Shown piece by piece: positions 40,001 to 48,563 of a stretch of 64,000 bases of DNA. This DNA is from an uncultured Prevotella sp. (lineage in GTDB: Bacteria > Bacteroidota > Bacteroidia > Bacteroidales > Bacteroidaceae), in the NCBI GenBank assembly GCA_905233165.1, contig CAJODL010000004.1:209436-273435 (forward strand), written 5' to 3'. The stretch's first letter is position 1. Each line of letters begins with the position of its first letter. The position numbers and the translations under genes were made by a program. The notes beneath the pieces are model-generated. The model was given only the letters and a program-made list of their open reading frames with translations, was not told the DNA's origin and ran no database searches.

Positions 40001-40388
40001 AGCAGGAAATATCGGTCAAAGCAGTGCATCCAGATACATTCAGTGATGTCAGTTGGTTCTCGTAGCAAGATAGAGAAGTCAATGCCGTACATCTTGACAC
40101 ATCCAGTGATGTCAGTTGGTTATTGCTACAAGATAGTCCTTTCAAAGCAGTAAAGAATTCTATACCCTTCAAAGAACTTATATTTTTTCTATCAATATAA
40201 ATATAGGTAATGTTTTGTATCTCCGCATCTGTAAATACACCGTCAGAACCGGCACTATACGAGGTTTCATTTATCAGATAGTTGCGGAAATTCTCGTCAG
40301 GGAAGTTCGTTTCGTTAATGGCAACGTCAGCCCATGAGACTGCCGTCACAAACATAGTGACCAGCGAAAGGAGTAGTTGTCGTTTCAT
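37044..40388 (-). CDS. BspA-like leucine-rich-repeat surface protein with dockerin-type C-terminus
   Basis: 1114 residues, signal peptide at the N-terminus (LLSLVTMFVTAVSWA). Three modules each begin INE-NFPD-NFRN (about residues 22, 475 and 696), followed by bacterial LRRs with the LTSLDVSKNTAL / C-NQL pattern. Module one also holds Treponema-type LRR_5 repeats (SVTSIGESAFEECNGLTSV) at about 240-425, some from near-identical 69-base DNA units. The C-terminus (GDVNNDGQVSMPDAMFIVNK, residues about 1086-1110) is a dockerin/EF-hand-like calcium loop. BspA proteins of oral relatives bind host matrix or other bacteria; that is family knowledge. Promoter at 40674-40705. Confidence 0.88.
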   Translation of the reverse strand: MKRQLLLSLVTMFVTAVSWADVAINETNFPDENFRNYLINETSYSAGSDGVFTDAEIQNITYIYIDRKNISSLKGIEFFTALKGLSCSNNQLTSLDVSRCTALTSLSCYENQLTSLNVSGCTALTDISCYNNKLTSLDVSSCTALITLKAYNNQLTSLDLSKNTSLSVNNSDISDNPLTGVVDGSCGSNVRYSLNLGTGVFSLTGTGAMNDYESSSNPTPWFLYNKYVKTVNIANGITRIGVKAFRYCRNMTSVSIPNSVTSIGESAFGKCDALTSFTLPNSVTEVGDWIFEDVDNFPVTVYNSSCFVILQNSYSGAYTISAGIKNIAGGAFAECEGLTSVTIPNSVTSIGESAFEECNGLTSVTIPNSVTSIGESAFEECSGLTSVTIPNSVTAIGKNAFRGCSGLTNIVSKINEPFEVEERTFQYCDASSIYHTLPATLYVPTGTKLIYASTAGWSQFTNIVEEGGDVSVAINETNFPDVNFRNYLLSQRYGSDGVLTYDEIADIENMNVSKKGIKSLKGIEYFIALTSLSCYENQLTSLDVTRNTALTGLACDGNQLTSLDVSKNTALTKFECCENLLTSLDVSKNVALKYLDCSYNQLTSLVLSQNAQLNEIVCFNNRIKGENMDVLIISSPGAANKGLYIISDNNEGNVMTTTQVAAAKAKGWTPYYAIDVEKWEWQEYSGSDEPIEGDIPINEVNFPDKNFRNWILSQTYGSDKKLTEEEIRSVTRISIDYSSINSLKGIEHFTALTYLSCSSNSGITSIDISNNIALECLYLDRCGLTSLDLSKNTKLIEFSCKENQLTSLDLSNNIKLKSLDCHDNKLTTIDLSNNILLEYVDCSYNQLSTLDLRKNSLLYDVDCSHNKLTSLYVDYIGKEYGGALDCSNNLLSELSVYFNKFCGFDCSNNKLTSLWFHYSSIYLTDPRISIYGNQLNNSAMQTFINNLYIVNHVNNGTGTLKVLAAEDGNEMTIEQAAFVKERNWIPLCLDVDSQQWMEYTGSEPVPVEKCATPTISIFEGKLHFSCETEGVTYISHVEMPSSFDSTSENVNLPKIKVTVYATKSGCENSDVAVKEIIVGGASGIRGDVNNDGQVSMPDAMFIVNKILNGKFPDE
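39241..39378 (-). repeat. 69-base tandem repeat units in the BspA-like gene
   Basis: Two near-identical 69-base (23-codon) units at 39241-39309 and 39310-39378, with more diverged units on both sides. Each encodes one LRR_5 repeat. Their near identity points to recent expansion. Confidence 0.85.
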
Positions 40389-40440
40389 AAGTGTAAATTT
40401 TTAATAGTGAAGCAATAAGAATTGATATGTTAAAGCACGC

Positions 40441-40485
40441 AAAAAGGCACGTTACAGTCCTATTTTTTGGACCGTAACGTGCCTT
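40441..40485 (-). terminator. Terminator-like hairpin in the BspA leader
   Basis: AAGGCACGTTAC (40444-40455) pairs with GTAACGTGCCTT (40474-40485); inside, GTCC pairs with GGAC around a T-rich loop. On the minus strand it is followed by a short T run (40441-40445). It may end SpoU transcripts, but it also lies downstream of the BspA promoter and so could act as an attenuator. Confidence 0.8.
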
Positions 40486-40673
40486 ATGGTTACTGCGCTG
40501 CGTGGCGCGTAGAGTGTTGATTTTAAATCATTTTGGGGGGTGCTTCTCTCAAAACCCAAAATTCCTACCGCTGCGCGGGCATTCCGAGCAGCAGAAAGTG
40601 AAGGGGGAAATTTATGGGTTATAGGCTTCATAGGTTATGGTTGCTGTTGATGTTGTTCGCAAACTTCTGGGTG

Positions 40674-40705
40674 CAAAGATATGAATAATATTTGAATAAT
40701 GCAAA
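40674..40705 (-). promoter_or_regulatory. Promoter of the BspA-like gene
   Basis: On the minus strand TTTG (40702-40705), 20-base spacer, TATCTTTG (40674-40681). The leader to the ATG at 40388 would be about 280 bases and include the hairpin at 40444-40485. Confidence 0.65.
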
Positions 40706-40767
40706 AAAACAAGATTTTTTTTTGATTCTTCACTCTACCCCCCTAACCATTAACCGTTAACAGCTAT

Positions 40768-41523
40768 TTACCCTCTTCTTCTAAACTCCGATAGAATGAT
40801 GGCCGTCGCTATCGAGACGTTAAGACTCTCGGCACCAACTCCATTCTGCGGAATGAGAATCTTGTGCGTCAGCATTTCGCGGACGGGGGCTGAGATGCCG
40901 TTGCCCTCGTTGCCCATGATGATGACGCCGTGAGGGGTGAGCGTGGAAGTGTAGATGTTCTCGCCATCGAGCACAGCGCCATAGACGGGAATGCCGGAGG
41001 GCAGGGTAGAGAGATAGTCGCACAGCGTGTCGAAATACGTGATGTTCAGACGTGCTATGCTGCCCATCGTGGCCTGTACCACCTTCGGGTTGAAGGCGTC
41101 GGCAGTGCCTGCGGTGCAGACGATGTTACGGATGCCAAACCAGTCTGCCGTGCGTATGATGGTGCCCAGATTGCCAGGGTCTTGCACGCTGTCGAGCGCC
41201 AAGACCAGTTCCGTCGCCGGTGCGTCGGAAAGACTCGCTGACGATACCGTCGGGATGTCGAACACACCCAGTACGTGCTGCGGATGCTGAAGCAGCGACA
41301 CCTTGCGCAGTTCCTCGTCAGTAATCAGAATGTCTTCCGCCGTAGCAGGAAGGCTGACGGGACTCTGCCACGACGCCGTATGCACCACCATGCGGGGACG
41401 GAAACCGGCACACAGCAGGTCGTCAACACACTTCGGCCCCTCCGCAAGAAAGGCATTCTCCTTCTTGCGGAACTTCTTCTGCTCAAGAGAGCGGATAAAC
41501 TTTATCTTCTGTTTGCTAAGCAT
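40768..41523 (-). CDS. TrmH/SpoU-family RNA 2'-O-methyltransferase
   Basis: 251 residues. N-terminal RNA-binding part (KIKFIRSLEQKKFRKKENAF, then LAEGPKCVDDLL) and the SpoU knot: LVLALDSVQDPGNLGTIIRT, then ADWFGI; HGVIIMGNEGNGIS; ILIPQNGVGAESLNVSIATA. The three motif regions are intact. The target, an rRNA or tRNA ribose, cannot be told. Its start overlaps the ABC-F stop by 8 bases. A degenerate second copy of its 3' end lies at 35345-35451. Confidence 0.9.
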   Translation of the reverse strand: MLSKQKIKFIRSLEQKKFRKKENAFLAEGPKCVDDLLCAGFRPRMVVHTASWQSPVSLPATAEDILITDEELRKVSLLQHPQHVLGVFDIPTVSSASLSDAPATELVLALDSVQDPGNLGTIIRTADWFGIRNIVCTAGTADAFNPKVVQATMGSIARLNITYFDTLCDYLSTLPSGIPVYGAVLDGENIYTSTLTPHGVIIMGNEGNGISAPVREMLTHKILIPQNGVGAESLNVSIATAIILSEFRRRG

Positions 41524-43315
41524 ATTCCGATAGTTCTAACCAACGCATTTCTTTTTCGTCGAGCTGCTGCGTGACCACCTGAAAGCGCTCAGAGAGTTTC
41601 GTTATCTCCTCCACAGACAACGTGCCCGACGACAGCGCCTCCTCGGCAGCCGCCTTCTCAAGTGTCAGCGCCTCAATGTCGCGCTCCAGCTGCTGGAACT
41701 CCTGCTTCTCCTTATACGACAACCGCCGACGCGTGTCATTGCGGTAAGACGCCTTGGAAGCCTTGGAACTATGACTCCCCTCCATTTGGGAGGGGCTGGG
41801 GGTGGGGTTCCCTTCGGCCTTCGGCTGCAGTTTCTTCCACTCCCGATACTGCGTGTAGTTGCCAGGGAAGTCCTGCACCTCGCCATTGCCGTGGAAGATG
41901 AGCAGATGGTCCACAATCTTGTCCATGAAATATCTGTCGTGGCTCACAACGATGACGCAGCCGGGGAAGTTCTGAAGGTAATCCTCCAGTATCTGCAGCG
42001 TCTTGATGTCGAGGTCGTTCGTCGGCTCGTCAAGGACAAGGAAGTTAGGATTGCGCATCAATACCGTGCAGAGATACAGCTTGCGCTTTTCGCCGCCAGA
42101 GAGTTTATAGACGTAGTTATATTGCTGTTCGGGGGTGAAGAGAAAATGCTGCAGCAGCTGCGACGCAGAATACTGCCGTCCCTGACCGAGGTCGATGTAT
42201 TCCGCAATGTCGCGGACGATGTCGATGACCTTCTGCTGCTCGTCAAACTGCAGGCCGTCCTGTGAGAAATACCCGAACTGCACCGTGTCACCGATGTCGA
42301 ACCGGCCGCTGTCGGGAGGAACGATGCCGAGCAGCATCTTCAGGAACGTCGATTTGCCGGAGCCGTTGTTGCCCACGATGCCCATCTTCTCGAAACGGGC
42401 GAAGTTATAGTAAAAGTCCTTCAGTATCACCTTCTCGCCAAACGCCTTCGAGACATACTGGCTCTCGAAAATCTTGGAACCGATATATACATTCTTCGAC
42501 TTCAGCGACACCTGACGCTCCTCCAGACGTGTTTTGGCAAGTTTTTCGAGTTCATAGAACGCATCCTCACGATACTTTGCCTTGTGACCGCGTGCCTGCG
42601 GCTGGCGACGCATCCATTCCAACTCGCGGCGGTAGAGATTGTTGGCATGCTGTATGCTCGCCACCATCGTGTCGATGCGCTGCTGGCGCTTTTCCAAGTA
42701 GTAGGAATACGACCCGCGATAGGTGTAGATGGTCTGGTCTTCGAGCTCAAGGATTATGGAGCACACATTGTCGAGGAAGAACCTGTCGTGCGTCACCATG
42801 AGGATGGTTTTGTTGCCGCGCGAAAGGAAATTCTCTAACCAGATGACCATCTCAAGGTCGAGGTGGTTGGTGGGCTCGTCGAGTATCAGGAAGTCGGGAT
42901 TGGATATGAGCACCTGCGCCAATGCCACACGTTTCTGCTGTCCGCCGGAGAGCTGGTGTACGGGCTGCTCCATATCGGTGATGCGCAGCTGCGTCAGTAT
43001 CTGCTTTGCCTTCAGGCGGGTGTCGTCGTCAGGATTTACTCCCGAAAAGCACGCCTCCAACACCGTGGCATCCTTGGGAAAACGCGGCTCCTGACGCAGG
43101 AAACCCGTGCGGATGCCGTTGCGATAGATGATGGTGCCGCTGTCGGGAGTGTCATCACCCGTCAGCAGAGAAAGGAGCGTCGATTTGCCCGTTCCATTCT
43201 GAGCAATCAGACCAACGCGCTGACCCTCGGCAATGGAAAAGGAGATGTCTTGGAAGAGAACACGCTCTCCAAAACGCTTCGAAAGATTCTGGATATCAAG
43301 AACAGGTGTTGCCAA
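41516..43315 (-). CDS. ABC-F family ATPase (Uup-like), with GC-repeat insert
   Basis: 599 residues with two ABC domains and no membrane part: Walker A sites [13 protein letters not shown] and [13 protein letters not shown], signatures [13 protein letters not shown] and [13 protein letters not shown], Walker [12 protein letters not shown] and [11 protein letters not shown], and a C-terminal coiled coil ([20 protein letters not shown]). ABC-F proteins act on ribosomes or, for Uup, on DNA-related processes. Residues about 500-512 ([13 protein letters not shown]) in the linker before the coiled coil are encoded by a GC-rich hairpin repeat (41775-41809). Start overlaps engB by 20 bases. Confidence 0.92.
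   Translation of the reverse strand: MATPVLDIQNLSKRFGERVLFQDISFSIAEGQRVGLIAQNGTGKSTLLSLLTGDDTPDSGTIIYRNGIRTGFLRQEPRFPKDATVLEACFSGVNPDDDTRLKAKQILTQLRITDMEQPVHQLSGGQQKRVALAQVLISNPDFLILDEPTNHLDLEMVIWLENFLSRGNKTILMVTHDRFFLDNVCSIILELEDQTIYTYRGSYSYYLEKRQQRIDTMVASIQHANNLYRRELEWMRRQPQARGHKAKYREDAFYELEKLAKTRLEERQVSLKSKNVYIGSKIFESQYVSKAFGEKVILKDFYYNFARFEKMGIVGNNGSGKSTFLKMLLGIVPPDSGRFDIGDTVQFGYFSQDGLQFDEQQKVIDIVRDIAEYIDLGQGRQYSASQLLQHFLFTPEQQYNYVYKLSGGEKRKLYLCTVLMRNPNFLVLDEPTNDLDIKTLQILEDYLQNFPGCVIVVSHDRYFMDKIVDHLLIFHGNGEVQDFPGNYTQYREWKKLQPKAEGNPTPSPSQMEGSHSSKASKASYRNDTRRRLSYKEKQEFQQLERDIEALTLEKAAAEEALSSGTLSVEEITKLSERFQVVTQQLDEKEMRWLELSEYA
41775..41809 (+). repeat. GC-rich hairpin repeat, copy in the ABC-F gene
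   Basis: CTCCCCTCCATTTGGGAGGG, then GCTGGGGGTGGGGTT. CCCCTCC pairs with GGGAGGGG. Same plan as the copies in the U32 gene. It lies in frame in a linker. Confidence 0.85.
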
Positions 43316-43898
43316 TTATTCCTTCTATATAGTTAAGTAAAGGCTCGCGGCCCTGCTTCTTTTCCGACGACGTAACAAAATAAGGAGGCAGCTCCTCCCA
43401 CGTTTCCAGCAAAGACTTCATGTAATCGTCAACATTCTGGCGCAACTGTGCGGCAGACAGCTTATCGGCCTTCGTAAAGACAATGGAGAACGGAATGCCG
43501 TTCTCGCCAAGCCACGTCATGAATTCTGTGTCAATCTTCTGCGGATTATGGCGCACATCGATGAGCAGAAAGACATTCACTAACTGCTCGCGACGCAGGA
43601 TGTACGAGGATATCATCTCCTCGATGCTGCGCTGAACGCTCTTGGAACGCTTCGCAAAACCATATCCGGGGAGGTCGACGATATACCACTCGTTGTTTAT
43701 AAGAAAATGATTGATGAGCAATGTCTTGCCCGGTGTAGCACTGGTTTTGGCAAGCCCTTTGTGGTTGGTGAGCATATTGATAAGGCTCGACTTGCCGACA
43801 TTACTCCTGCCGATAAATGCAAATTCTGCTTTGGTGTCTTGCGGACACTGGGATATCTTTGCAGAACTGATGGTAAAGGTTGCAGATTTTATTTCCAT
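43296..43898 (-). CDS. engB: Ribosome biogenesis GTP-binding protein EngB/YsxC
   Basis: 200 residues: P-loop [16 protein letters not shown], switch I region TSATPGKT, G3 [13 protein letters not shown]4 FTKADKLS and a G5-like TSSEKKQG. EngB assists assembly of the large ribosomal subunit. The start overlaps recN by 10 bases and the end overlaps the ABC-F gene by 20 bases, so recN, engB, ABC-F and spoU form one tightly packed unit. Confidence 0.95.
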   Translation of the reverse strand: MEIKSATFTISSAKISQCPQDTKAEFAFIGRSNVGKSSLINMLTNHKGLAKTSATPGKTLLINHFLINNEWYIVDLPGYGFAKRSKSVQRSIEEMISSYILRREQLVNVFLLIDVRHNPQKIDTEFMTWLGENGIPFSIVFTKADKLSAAQLRQNVDDYMKSLLETWEELPPYFVTSSEKKQGREPLLNYIEGIIGNTCS

Positions 43899-45502
43899 GA
43901 TGCAATCAACTGCTTAGCATTCTCAAGGGCGGCGTCGGTAACGTCTGCACCGCTGAGCATCTGTGCTATCTCGCGGATGCGTTCTTCGTCATCGAGCTGG
44001 CGCATGACAGACGTCGTAGTGCCTGCCGGTGTCTCGTGTTTCTCCACCTTATAATGATGTGTGCCGAGGGCGGCTATCTGCGGCAGGTGGGTAATGCTGA
44101 TAACCTGACGGTCCTTTTCGCCCATCTCGCGCATAATCTTTGCCATCTGCTCGGCTATGCGTCCGCTGACACCGGTGTCGATCTCGTCGAAGATGATGGT
44201 AGGCAACTTGACAGCTCCGCCAATCAATGCCTTCAGGGACAGCATAAGACGTGCTATCTCACCGCCTGAGGCTACCTGGCTGACATGACGCAACGGCATG
44301 CCCTTGTTGGCAGAGAAAAGGAATGCTACTCTGTCCTTTCCGTCATGAGAGAGGGCTTTCTCCTCAATGCTGACAGAAAACTCGGCATTCGGCATACCCA
44401 AATCAGAAAGACGGGAAATGATATTCTTTTCAACGGCAGGAACTGTCTTCTTTCGCGATTTACTTAGCTCCTCAGCCTGCTTCTCTACTTCAGCCTTCAG
44501 ATTGGCAACCTCCTGCCTCAGTGTCTCTATCTCTTCGCCACGGCCATCGATGGAGTCAATGGCTTGCTGCAGTTCTTCCTGCTTGTCAAGAAGTTCTGCG
44601 AGGGTAGTGACGCCGTGTTTCTTTTGCAGAGAGTATATCAGGTCGAGGCGTTCGTTGATGAAGGCCAGACGCTGTGGGTCGAAAGAGATATTGTCGAGTT
44701 CATTCTCAAGCTCGTTGGCAATATCCTTAATCTCGATGTATGAAGACTCCAGTCTCTCGGAAAGACTGCTAAGCTGCGAAGAAAGTCTGGATGCTGACTC
44801 CACGTTCTGCGAAGCGCGGCGTAGGAGGTCGTTGACTCCGCTCTCGTCAGCAGAGAAAATAGAACTGGCTTCATACAGGAGAGATTTTATTTCTTCTGCA
44901 TGAGAGACTGTCTGCTGTTCCTGTTCAAGTTCTTCCTGCTCGTCGGCAGAGAAATTAGCATCGGCCAACTCCTCAAGCTGAAAACGCAGCAACTCCTCAT
45001 CCTTGTGAGCTTGTGAATCGGCATCAATGAGGTTGTTGAGACGCTTTTCTGCATCAATATATGCGTTATAAGCTTTCTCATAGGCAGACAAATCGTTGCC
45101 GGCAATGATATCCAAAACGCTAAGCTGGAAGTCTTCTTTCTGCAAAAGCAGGTTCTGATGCTGCGAATGTACATCGAGCAGTCTCTCGCCATAGTCACGC
45201 ATCTCCTGAAGCGTAGAAAGTTCGTCATCAATAAAGCCACGGCTCTTGCCTGAAGAAGATAATTCACGACGGATGATATGCTCCGTTCCGTCAACAATAA
45301 ACGTTCCTTCTATGACACATTTGCTTTGTTCTGGCTTGACAACCTTCGAGTCGGCACGCTGGCCGAGAAGAAGATTTATGGCACCAAGGATAATACTCTT
45401 ACCGGCTCCAGTTTCACCCGTAATTACAGAGAAACCGGAAAAGAAGTCGATGTCGAGTTCATCAATAAGAGCATAGTTCTTTATATATAGATGCTTGAGC
45501 AT
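43889..45502 (-). CDS. recN: DNA repair protein RecN
   Basis: 537 residues, SMC-like ATPase for double-strand break repair. Walker [17 protein letters not shown] at the N-terminus, [16 protein letters not shown] in the coiled-coil part, the signature region [15 protein letters not shown] and Walker [21 protein letters not shown], then [13 protein letters not shown]. The length is near normal (about 550). It lies 2 bases after the DUF4835 gene on the same strand. Confidence 0.95.
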   Translation of the reverse strand: MLKHLYIKNYALIDELDIDFFSGFSVITGETGAGKSIILGAINLLLGQRADSKVVKPEQSKCVIEGTFIVDGTEHIIRRELSSSGKSRGFIDDELSTLQEMRDYGERLLDVHSQHQNLLLQKEDFQLSVLDIIAGNDLSAYEKAYNAYIDAEKRLNNLIDADSQAHKDEELLRFQLEELADANFSADEQEELEQEQQTVSHAEEIKSLLYEASSIFSADESGVNDLLRRASQNVESASRLSSQLSSLSERLESSYIEIKDIANELENELDNISFDPQRLAFINERLDLIYSLQKKHGVTTLAELLDKQEELQQAIDSIDGRGEEIETLRQEVANLKAEVEKQAEELSKSRKKTVPAVEKNIISRLSDLGMPNAEFSVSIEEKALSHDGKDRVAFLFSANKGMPLRHVSQVASGGEIARLMLSLKALIGGAVKLPTIIFDEIDTGVSGRIAEQMAKIMREMGEKDRQVISITHLPQIAALGTHHYKVEKHETPAGTTTSVMRQLDDEERIREIAQMLSGADVTDAALENAKQLIASWK

Positions 45503-45504
45503 TT

Positions 45505-46407
45505 CTATTGTTTTATTTTATCCCAAGAATTGCTTTGAGAGGGGTTGATAGAGAAAAGCACTTCATACACCTGAGACTTTTCTTTGGATGTTCCCTTACC
45601 TTTATATATATTAGCTAACTCATCTTTCTTGTAGTCAGTCCATATCTGTGGAAGCATACTGGTGGACCTGTCCTTGTGGGCCTTCTCCAAATTCTCCGTA
45701 ATGGCTGTGCTGATTTCTGTTCGGCCGCGTTCTACGTTGTTGGCCATCTCGTCCAGTCCCTTGCGATAGTAGTTGTATTGCAACATGCGGAAAGGTTCCA
45801 TCGCTCCTTCCATATAGTCATTGATGATGGCAAAACGGTTCTTCCTGCTGTCGTAGGCCTTCCATCCTGGGAAGTCCAAGTTCTGGGCGTTGTTGGTAAG
45901 GTTCAGGCAACGGTTTAAAACATCACTACCTCCCATAGGAGAGAAAGTGTCAAGGTCTATGCCGATAATAAGATATGAATAGTACGCGAAGAGAGCAAGA
46001 AGCTGGTTGTCTATAATCTCTTCGTTGTAATTCAAATTTTCAAACTGACGATACGTGAAGGTAAAGTCATTATCCTGAAACTGAAAGATTGTTGTTGTGT
46101 ATGCAGAATTATAAACGGGACGATTAGCTTGAATCATACAAGTGCATGACCAAATGCCTTCTTCGCGCTTGTATTCCTTTACAGTAATGTTATATGAGCA
46201 AGATATACGCTCGTGCTCCAAAAACTGAAGGGATGTCCATTGCTGGGCGTTAAGAAATTCCTCCAGTTTCCCCTTTAATTCTTCGAAAATAGCATTATCC
46301 GTACCCTGAACCTGCTGATGGTTGATATTGACTTTAACAGTCATTTCCTGAGCAGAAACTGTCAGGAAATGGAATAATGTGCAAAGAATAAGGAGTATGC
46401 ATCTCAT
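45505..46407 (-). CDS. DUF4835-family exported protein (PorD-like)
   Basis: 300 residues with a signal peptide (ILCTLFHFLTVSAQ). Signature pieces are VKVNINHQQVQGTD, FLNAQQWTSLQF, ERISCSYNITV, YRQFENLNYNEE, LLALFAYYSYLIIGIDLDTF and SPMGGSDVLNR. DUF4835 proteins include PorD of the type IX secretion system. Its start overlaps the stop of the exonuclease gene by 4 bases. The gene order dnaN, exonuclease, DUF4835, recN is typical of the phylum, though coaBC often sits between. Confidence 0.88.
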   Translation of the reverse strand: MRCILLILCTLFHFLTVSAQEMTVKVNINHQQVQGTDNAIFEELKGKLEEFLNAQQWTSLQFLEHERISCSYNITVKEYKREEGIWSCTCMIQANRPVYNSAYTTTIFQFQDNDFTFTYRQFENLNYNEEIIDNQLLALFAYYSYLIIGIDLDTFSPMGGSDVLNRCLNLTNNAQNLDFPGWKAYDSRKNRFAIINDYMEGAMEPFRMLQYNYYRKGLDEMANNVERGRTEISTAITENLEKAHKDRSTSMLPQIWTDYKKDELANIYKGKGTSKEKSQVYEVLFSINPSQSNSWDKIKQ

Positions 46408-47207
46408 TTTGCCTGCTCTCTTAACCTAATTCTTGTCAGGGCTTGTTTTGTATCAAGTGAAAAATCACCATTAAGAATCCAACTATAATAGCTGGGGTCA
46501 CGCTTCAGAACTTCAACAACGGGTAAATTTTTATATTTCCCGAAATTAAAGACCTCCACGCCATCTTCATTGAACTTCATGCGACCAGCAAAGTCAACCT
46601 TTTTCTCCTTGTTACAGAAGTTATGAAGTTCATCCATGTTATTATTCAGAACCTTGGTAGAATCTTCATTCGCACCAGGAGCATATTTGTCCAATTCGCC
46701 TTGAAGAACACGATATGTCGCTTCTGTATCTTCGTTGGCCAGATGGGCTTGGAAGTCATCTTCCATATTCCTGCCACAATAGAACTTATATGCAGCGGCA
46801 AGGTTGCGCTTCTCCATCTGCTTGAAAATGGTACAAGCATCAATAAGTCGGCATTTAGAGAAATCAAAGCTTACGCCTGCTCTTAAAAACTCTTCTGCCA
46901 ACATCGGAATGTCGTAGAAATTACTATTGTATCCAGCAAAATCGCATCCCTTAAAAGCCTGAGCCAATGTAGAAGCCAATTGTTTAAAAGTTGGAGCATC
47001 GGCAACCATATCATTTGTAATATGGGTCAACTCTGTAATCTCAGGAGGGATAGGGCGTCCTGGATTAATGAAATAGTTCTTTCGCTCCTCACTACCATCA
47101 AGTCCAACCTTGATATAACTAATCTGGATAATACCGTCCTTTGAAATATCAAGGCCGGTCGTTTCCAAATCGAATATGATAAGAGGCTTTGTAAGATTCA
47201 GTTTCAT
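46404..47207 (-). CDS. DnaQ-like 3'-5' exonuclease with C-terminal DUF3820 domain
   Basis: 267 residues. DEDD exonuclease motifs: FDLETTGLD (Exo I), FAGYNSNFYDIPML (Exo II), and HLANEDTEATYRVL, with the late His/Asp of Exo III. The C-terminal 65 residues (VFNFGKYKNLPVVEVLKRDP, SYYSWILNGDFSLDTKQALT) form a DUF3820 domain. It probably proofreads with DNA polymerase III; its place next to dnaN supports a replication role. Confidence 0.9.
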   Translation of the reverse strand: MKLNLTKPLIIFDLETTGLDISKDGIIQISYIKVGLDGSEERKNYFINPGRPIPPEITELTHITNDMVADAPTFKQLASTLAQAFKGCDFAGYNSNFYDIPMLAEEFLRAGVSFDFSKCRLIDACTIFKQMEKRNLAAAYKFYCGRNMEDDFQAHLANEDTEATYRVLQGELDKYAPGANEDSTKVLNNNMDELHNFCNKEKKVDFAGRMKFNEDGVEVFNFGKYKNLPVVEVLKRDPSYYSWILNGDFSLDTKQALTRIRLREQAK

Positions 47208-47222
47208 CTTATAAACTAAAGA

Positions 47223-48350
47223 TTACTCGCTTAACAACATTGGCATTATTAGCATAAGGATATCTTCGTTCTCTGGTTGCTCAGCAGGACGAATTACTCC
47301 TGCACGACTAGGATCTCCAAGTTCGATAGTTACATTATCGCTGCTGAGATTGTTCAAAATGTCGAAAATTGCAGAACCCTTGAAACCAATACTCATTTGT
47401 GCTCCGTTGTAATCACATACCAAATCCTCATGAGCCGCAGTTGCGAAATCCAAATCTTCAGAAGAGAGTTCCAGATTATTTGGAGAAAGACGTAATTTTA
47501 CCAACTGTGTGCTTTCGCTTGCAAATGGCAATACACGACGCAATGCACTCATCATTCCCTTACGGTCTATGTTCACGACATTTGGATTGTCTGTAGGAAT
47601 GACACTACTATAATTAGGATAACGCCCTTCAATAAGACGGCATGAAAGAATTCCGTCAGGGAATTTTATTTCTGCGTTATTGCTATTGAAGCGAATCGTA
47701 ATTTCTGTTTCATCATTGAGGTCAAGCACTGAACGCAGAAGACCTGCTGGCTTCTTTGGCAATATGAAAGATGATGGATTTGTTGTCTTGCATGAGAATA
47801 TCATATTGCGCACCATCTTGTGTCCATCGCTGGCAACAATATTGAGGCTATCCTCGCGCAAATCGAAATACAAACCATTCATTACCATGCGGAGTTCATC
47901 ATTAGCTGTAGCAAACATAGTGCGTTGTATGTTTGAAGCTAATGTGCTGGCAGGGATGGAAATCTCAGTAACGTCATTCTCAATAGGCTGCAGATTAGGA
48001 TAATCATCAGCATTCTGGCCGGCAACGCGGTAAGAACCATTCTGGTAAATAACCTTGACACTATTGTCTGGTGAAGACACCTCAAATGTGAGAGGTTGTT
48101 CTGGGAGTTCTTTTACTGCTGCTTGAATAATGCGATTTGGAATACAGAAAGCCCCTTCGCCTTCATAATCAGAAAGAGCAACATAGCATCTCATCATGTT
48201 TGCATTATCAGATGCTGTAATGATAAGTTGACCGCCCCTTATCTCGAAAAGATAACTATCCAAAATGGACAAAGAGTTCTTAGTGTTAATAACTTTTGAT
48301 AAAATGCCCAATTTGGTGCTGAGCGCTGAAGAAGATAATGTAAATCTCAT
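47223..48350 (-). CDS. dnaN: DNA polymerase III subunit beta (sliding clamp)
   Basis: 375 residues, three-domain clamp: MRFTLSSSALSTKLGILSKV, SILDSYLFEI, NSVKVIYQNGSYRVAGQNAD, ASDGHKMVRN, GRYPNYSSVIP and the C-terminal MLIMPMLLSE. It encircles DNA and holds replicative polymerases. First gene of the minus-strand run dnaN to spoU. A -7 box (48405-48412) lies 55 bases upstream, divergent from the DUF3127 gene. Confidence 0.96.
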   Translation of the reverse strand: MRFTLSSSALSTKLGILSKVINTKNSLSILDSYLFEIRGGQLIITASDNANMMRCYVALSDYEGEGAFCIPNRIIQAAVKELPEQPLTFEVSSPDNSVKVIYQNGSYRVAGQNADDYPNLQPIENDVTEISIPASTLASNIQRTMFATANDELRMVMNGLYFDLREDSLNIVASDGHKMVRNMIFSCKTTNPSSFILPKKPAGLLRSVLDLNDETEITIRFNSNNAEIKFPDGILSCRLIEGRYPNYSSVIPTDNPNVVNIDRKGMMSALRRVLPFASESTQLVKLRLSPNNLELSSEDLDFATAAHEDLVCDYNGAQMSIGFKGSAIFDILNNLSSDNVTIELGDPSRAGVIRPAEQPENEDILMLIMPMLLSE

Positions 48351-48404
48351 AGTTTTATATAGATTGTTTTATGTTCGCTTTACTTCTTTTGGAGAAAATC
48401 AGCG

Positions 48405-48412
48405 CAAAGATA
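48405..48412 (-). promoter_or_regulatory. -7 box of dnaN promoter
   Basis: TATCTTTG on the minus strand; no clear -33 TTTG. Confidence 0.5.
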
Positions 48413-48517
48413 AGAAAAATCTATGAGTATATGGTACGGCCCGAAAAGAGTTTAAGTTTTTTTAACTCTTGCAATTTTTTTTATACATATAAAGGACAAT
48501 AGATAAAAAAAAAAAAG

Positions 48518-48525
48518 TACTTTTG
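48518..48525 (+). promoter_or_regulatory. -7 box of DUF3127 gene promoter
   Basis: TACTTTTG preceded by a 12-base A run; no clear -33 element. About 38 bases before the ATG. Confidence 0.5.
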
Positions 48526-48563
48526 CATCCAAGTATAAAGTATAAAATCATTATAAATAACAT

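Larger units (their letters stand above)
40389..40767. other. Leader of the BspA-like gene and SpoU gene downstream region
   Basis: 379 bases. From the SpoU stop leftward: a few heptamer units (AACCATT, AACCGTT, AACAGC near 40744-40764), a minus-strand promoter (40674-40705), about 190 bases without features I can name, a strong hairpin with T run (40444-40485), and 56 bases of AT-rich DNA to the BspA ATG. Confidence 0.6.
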
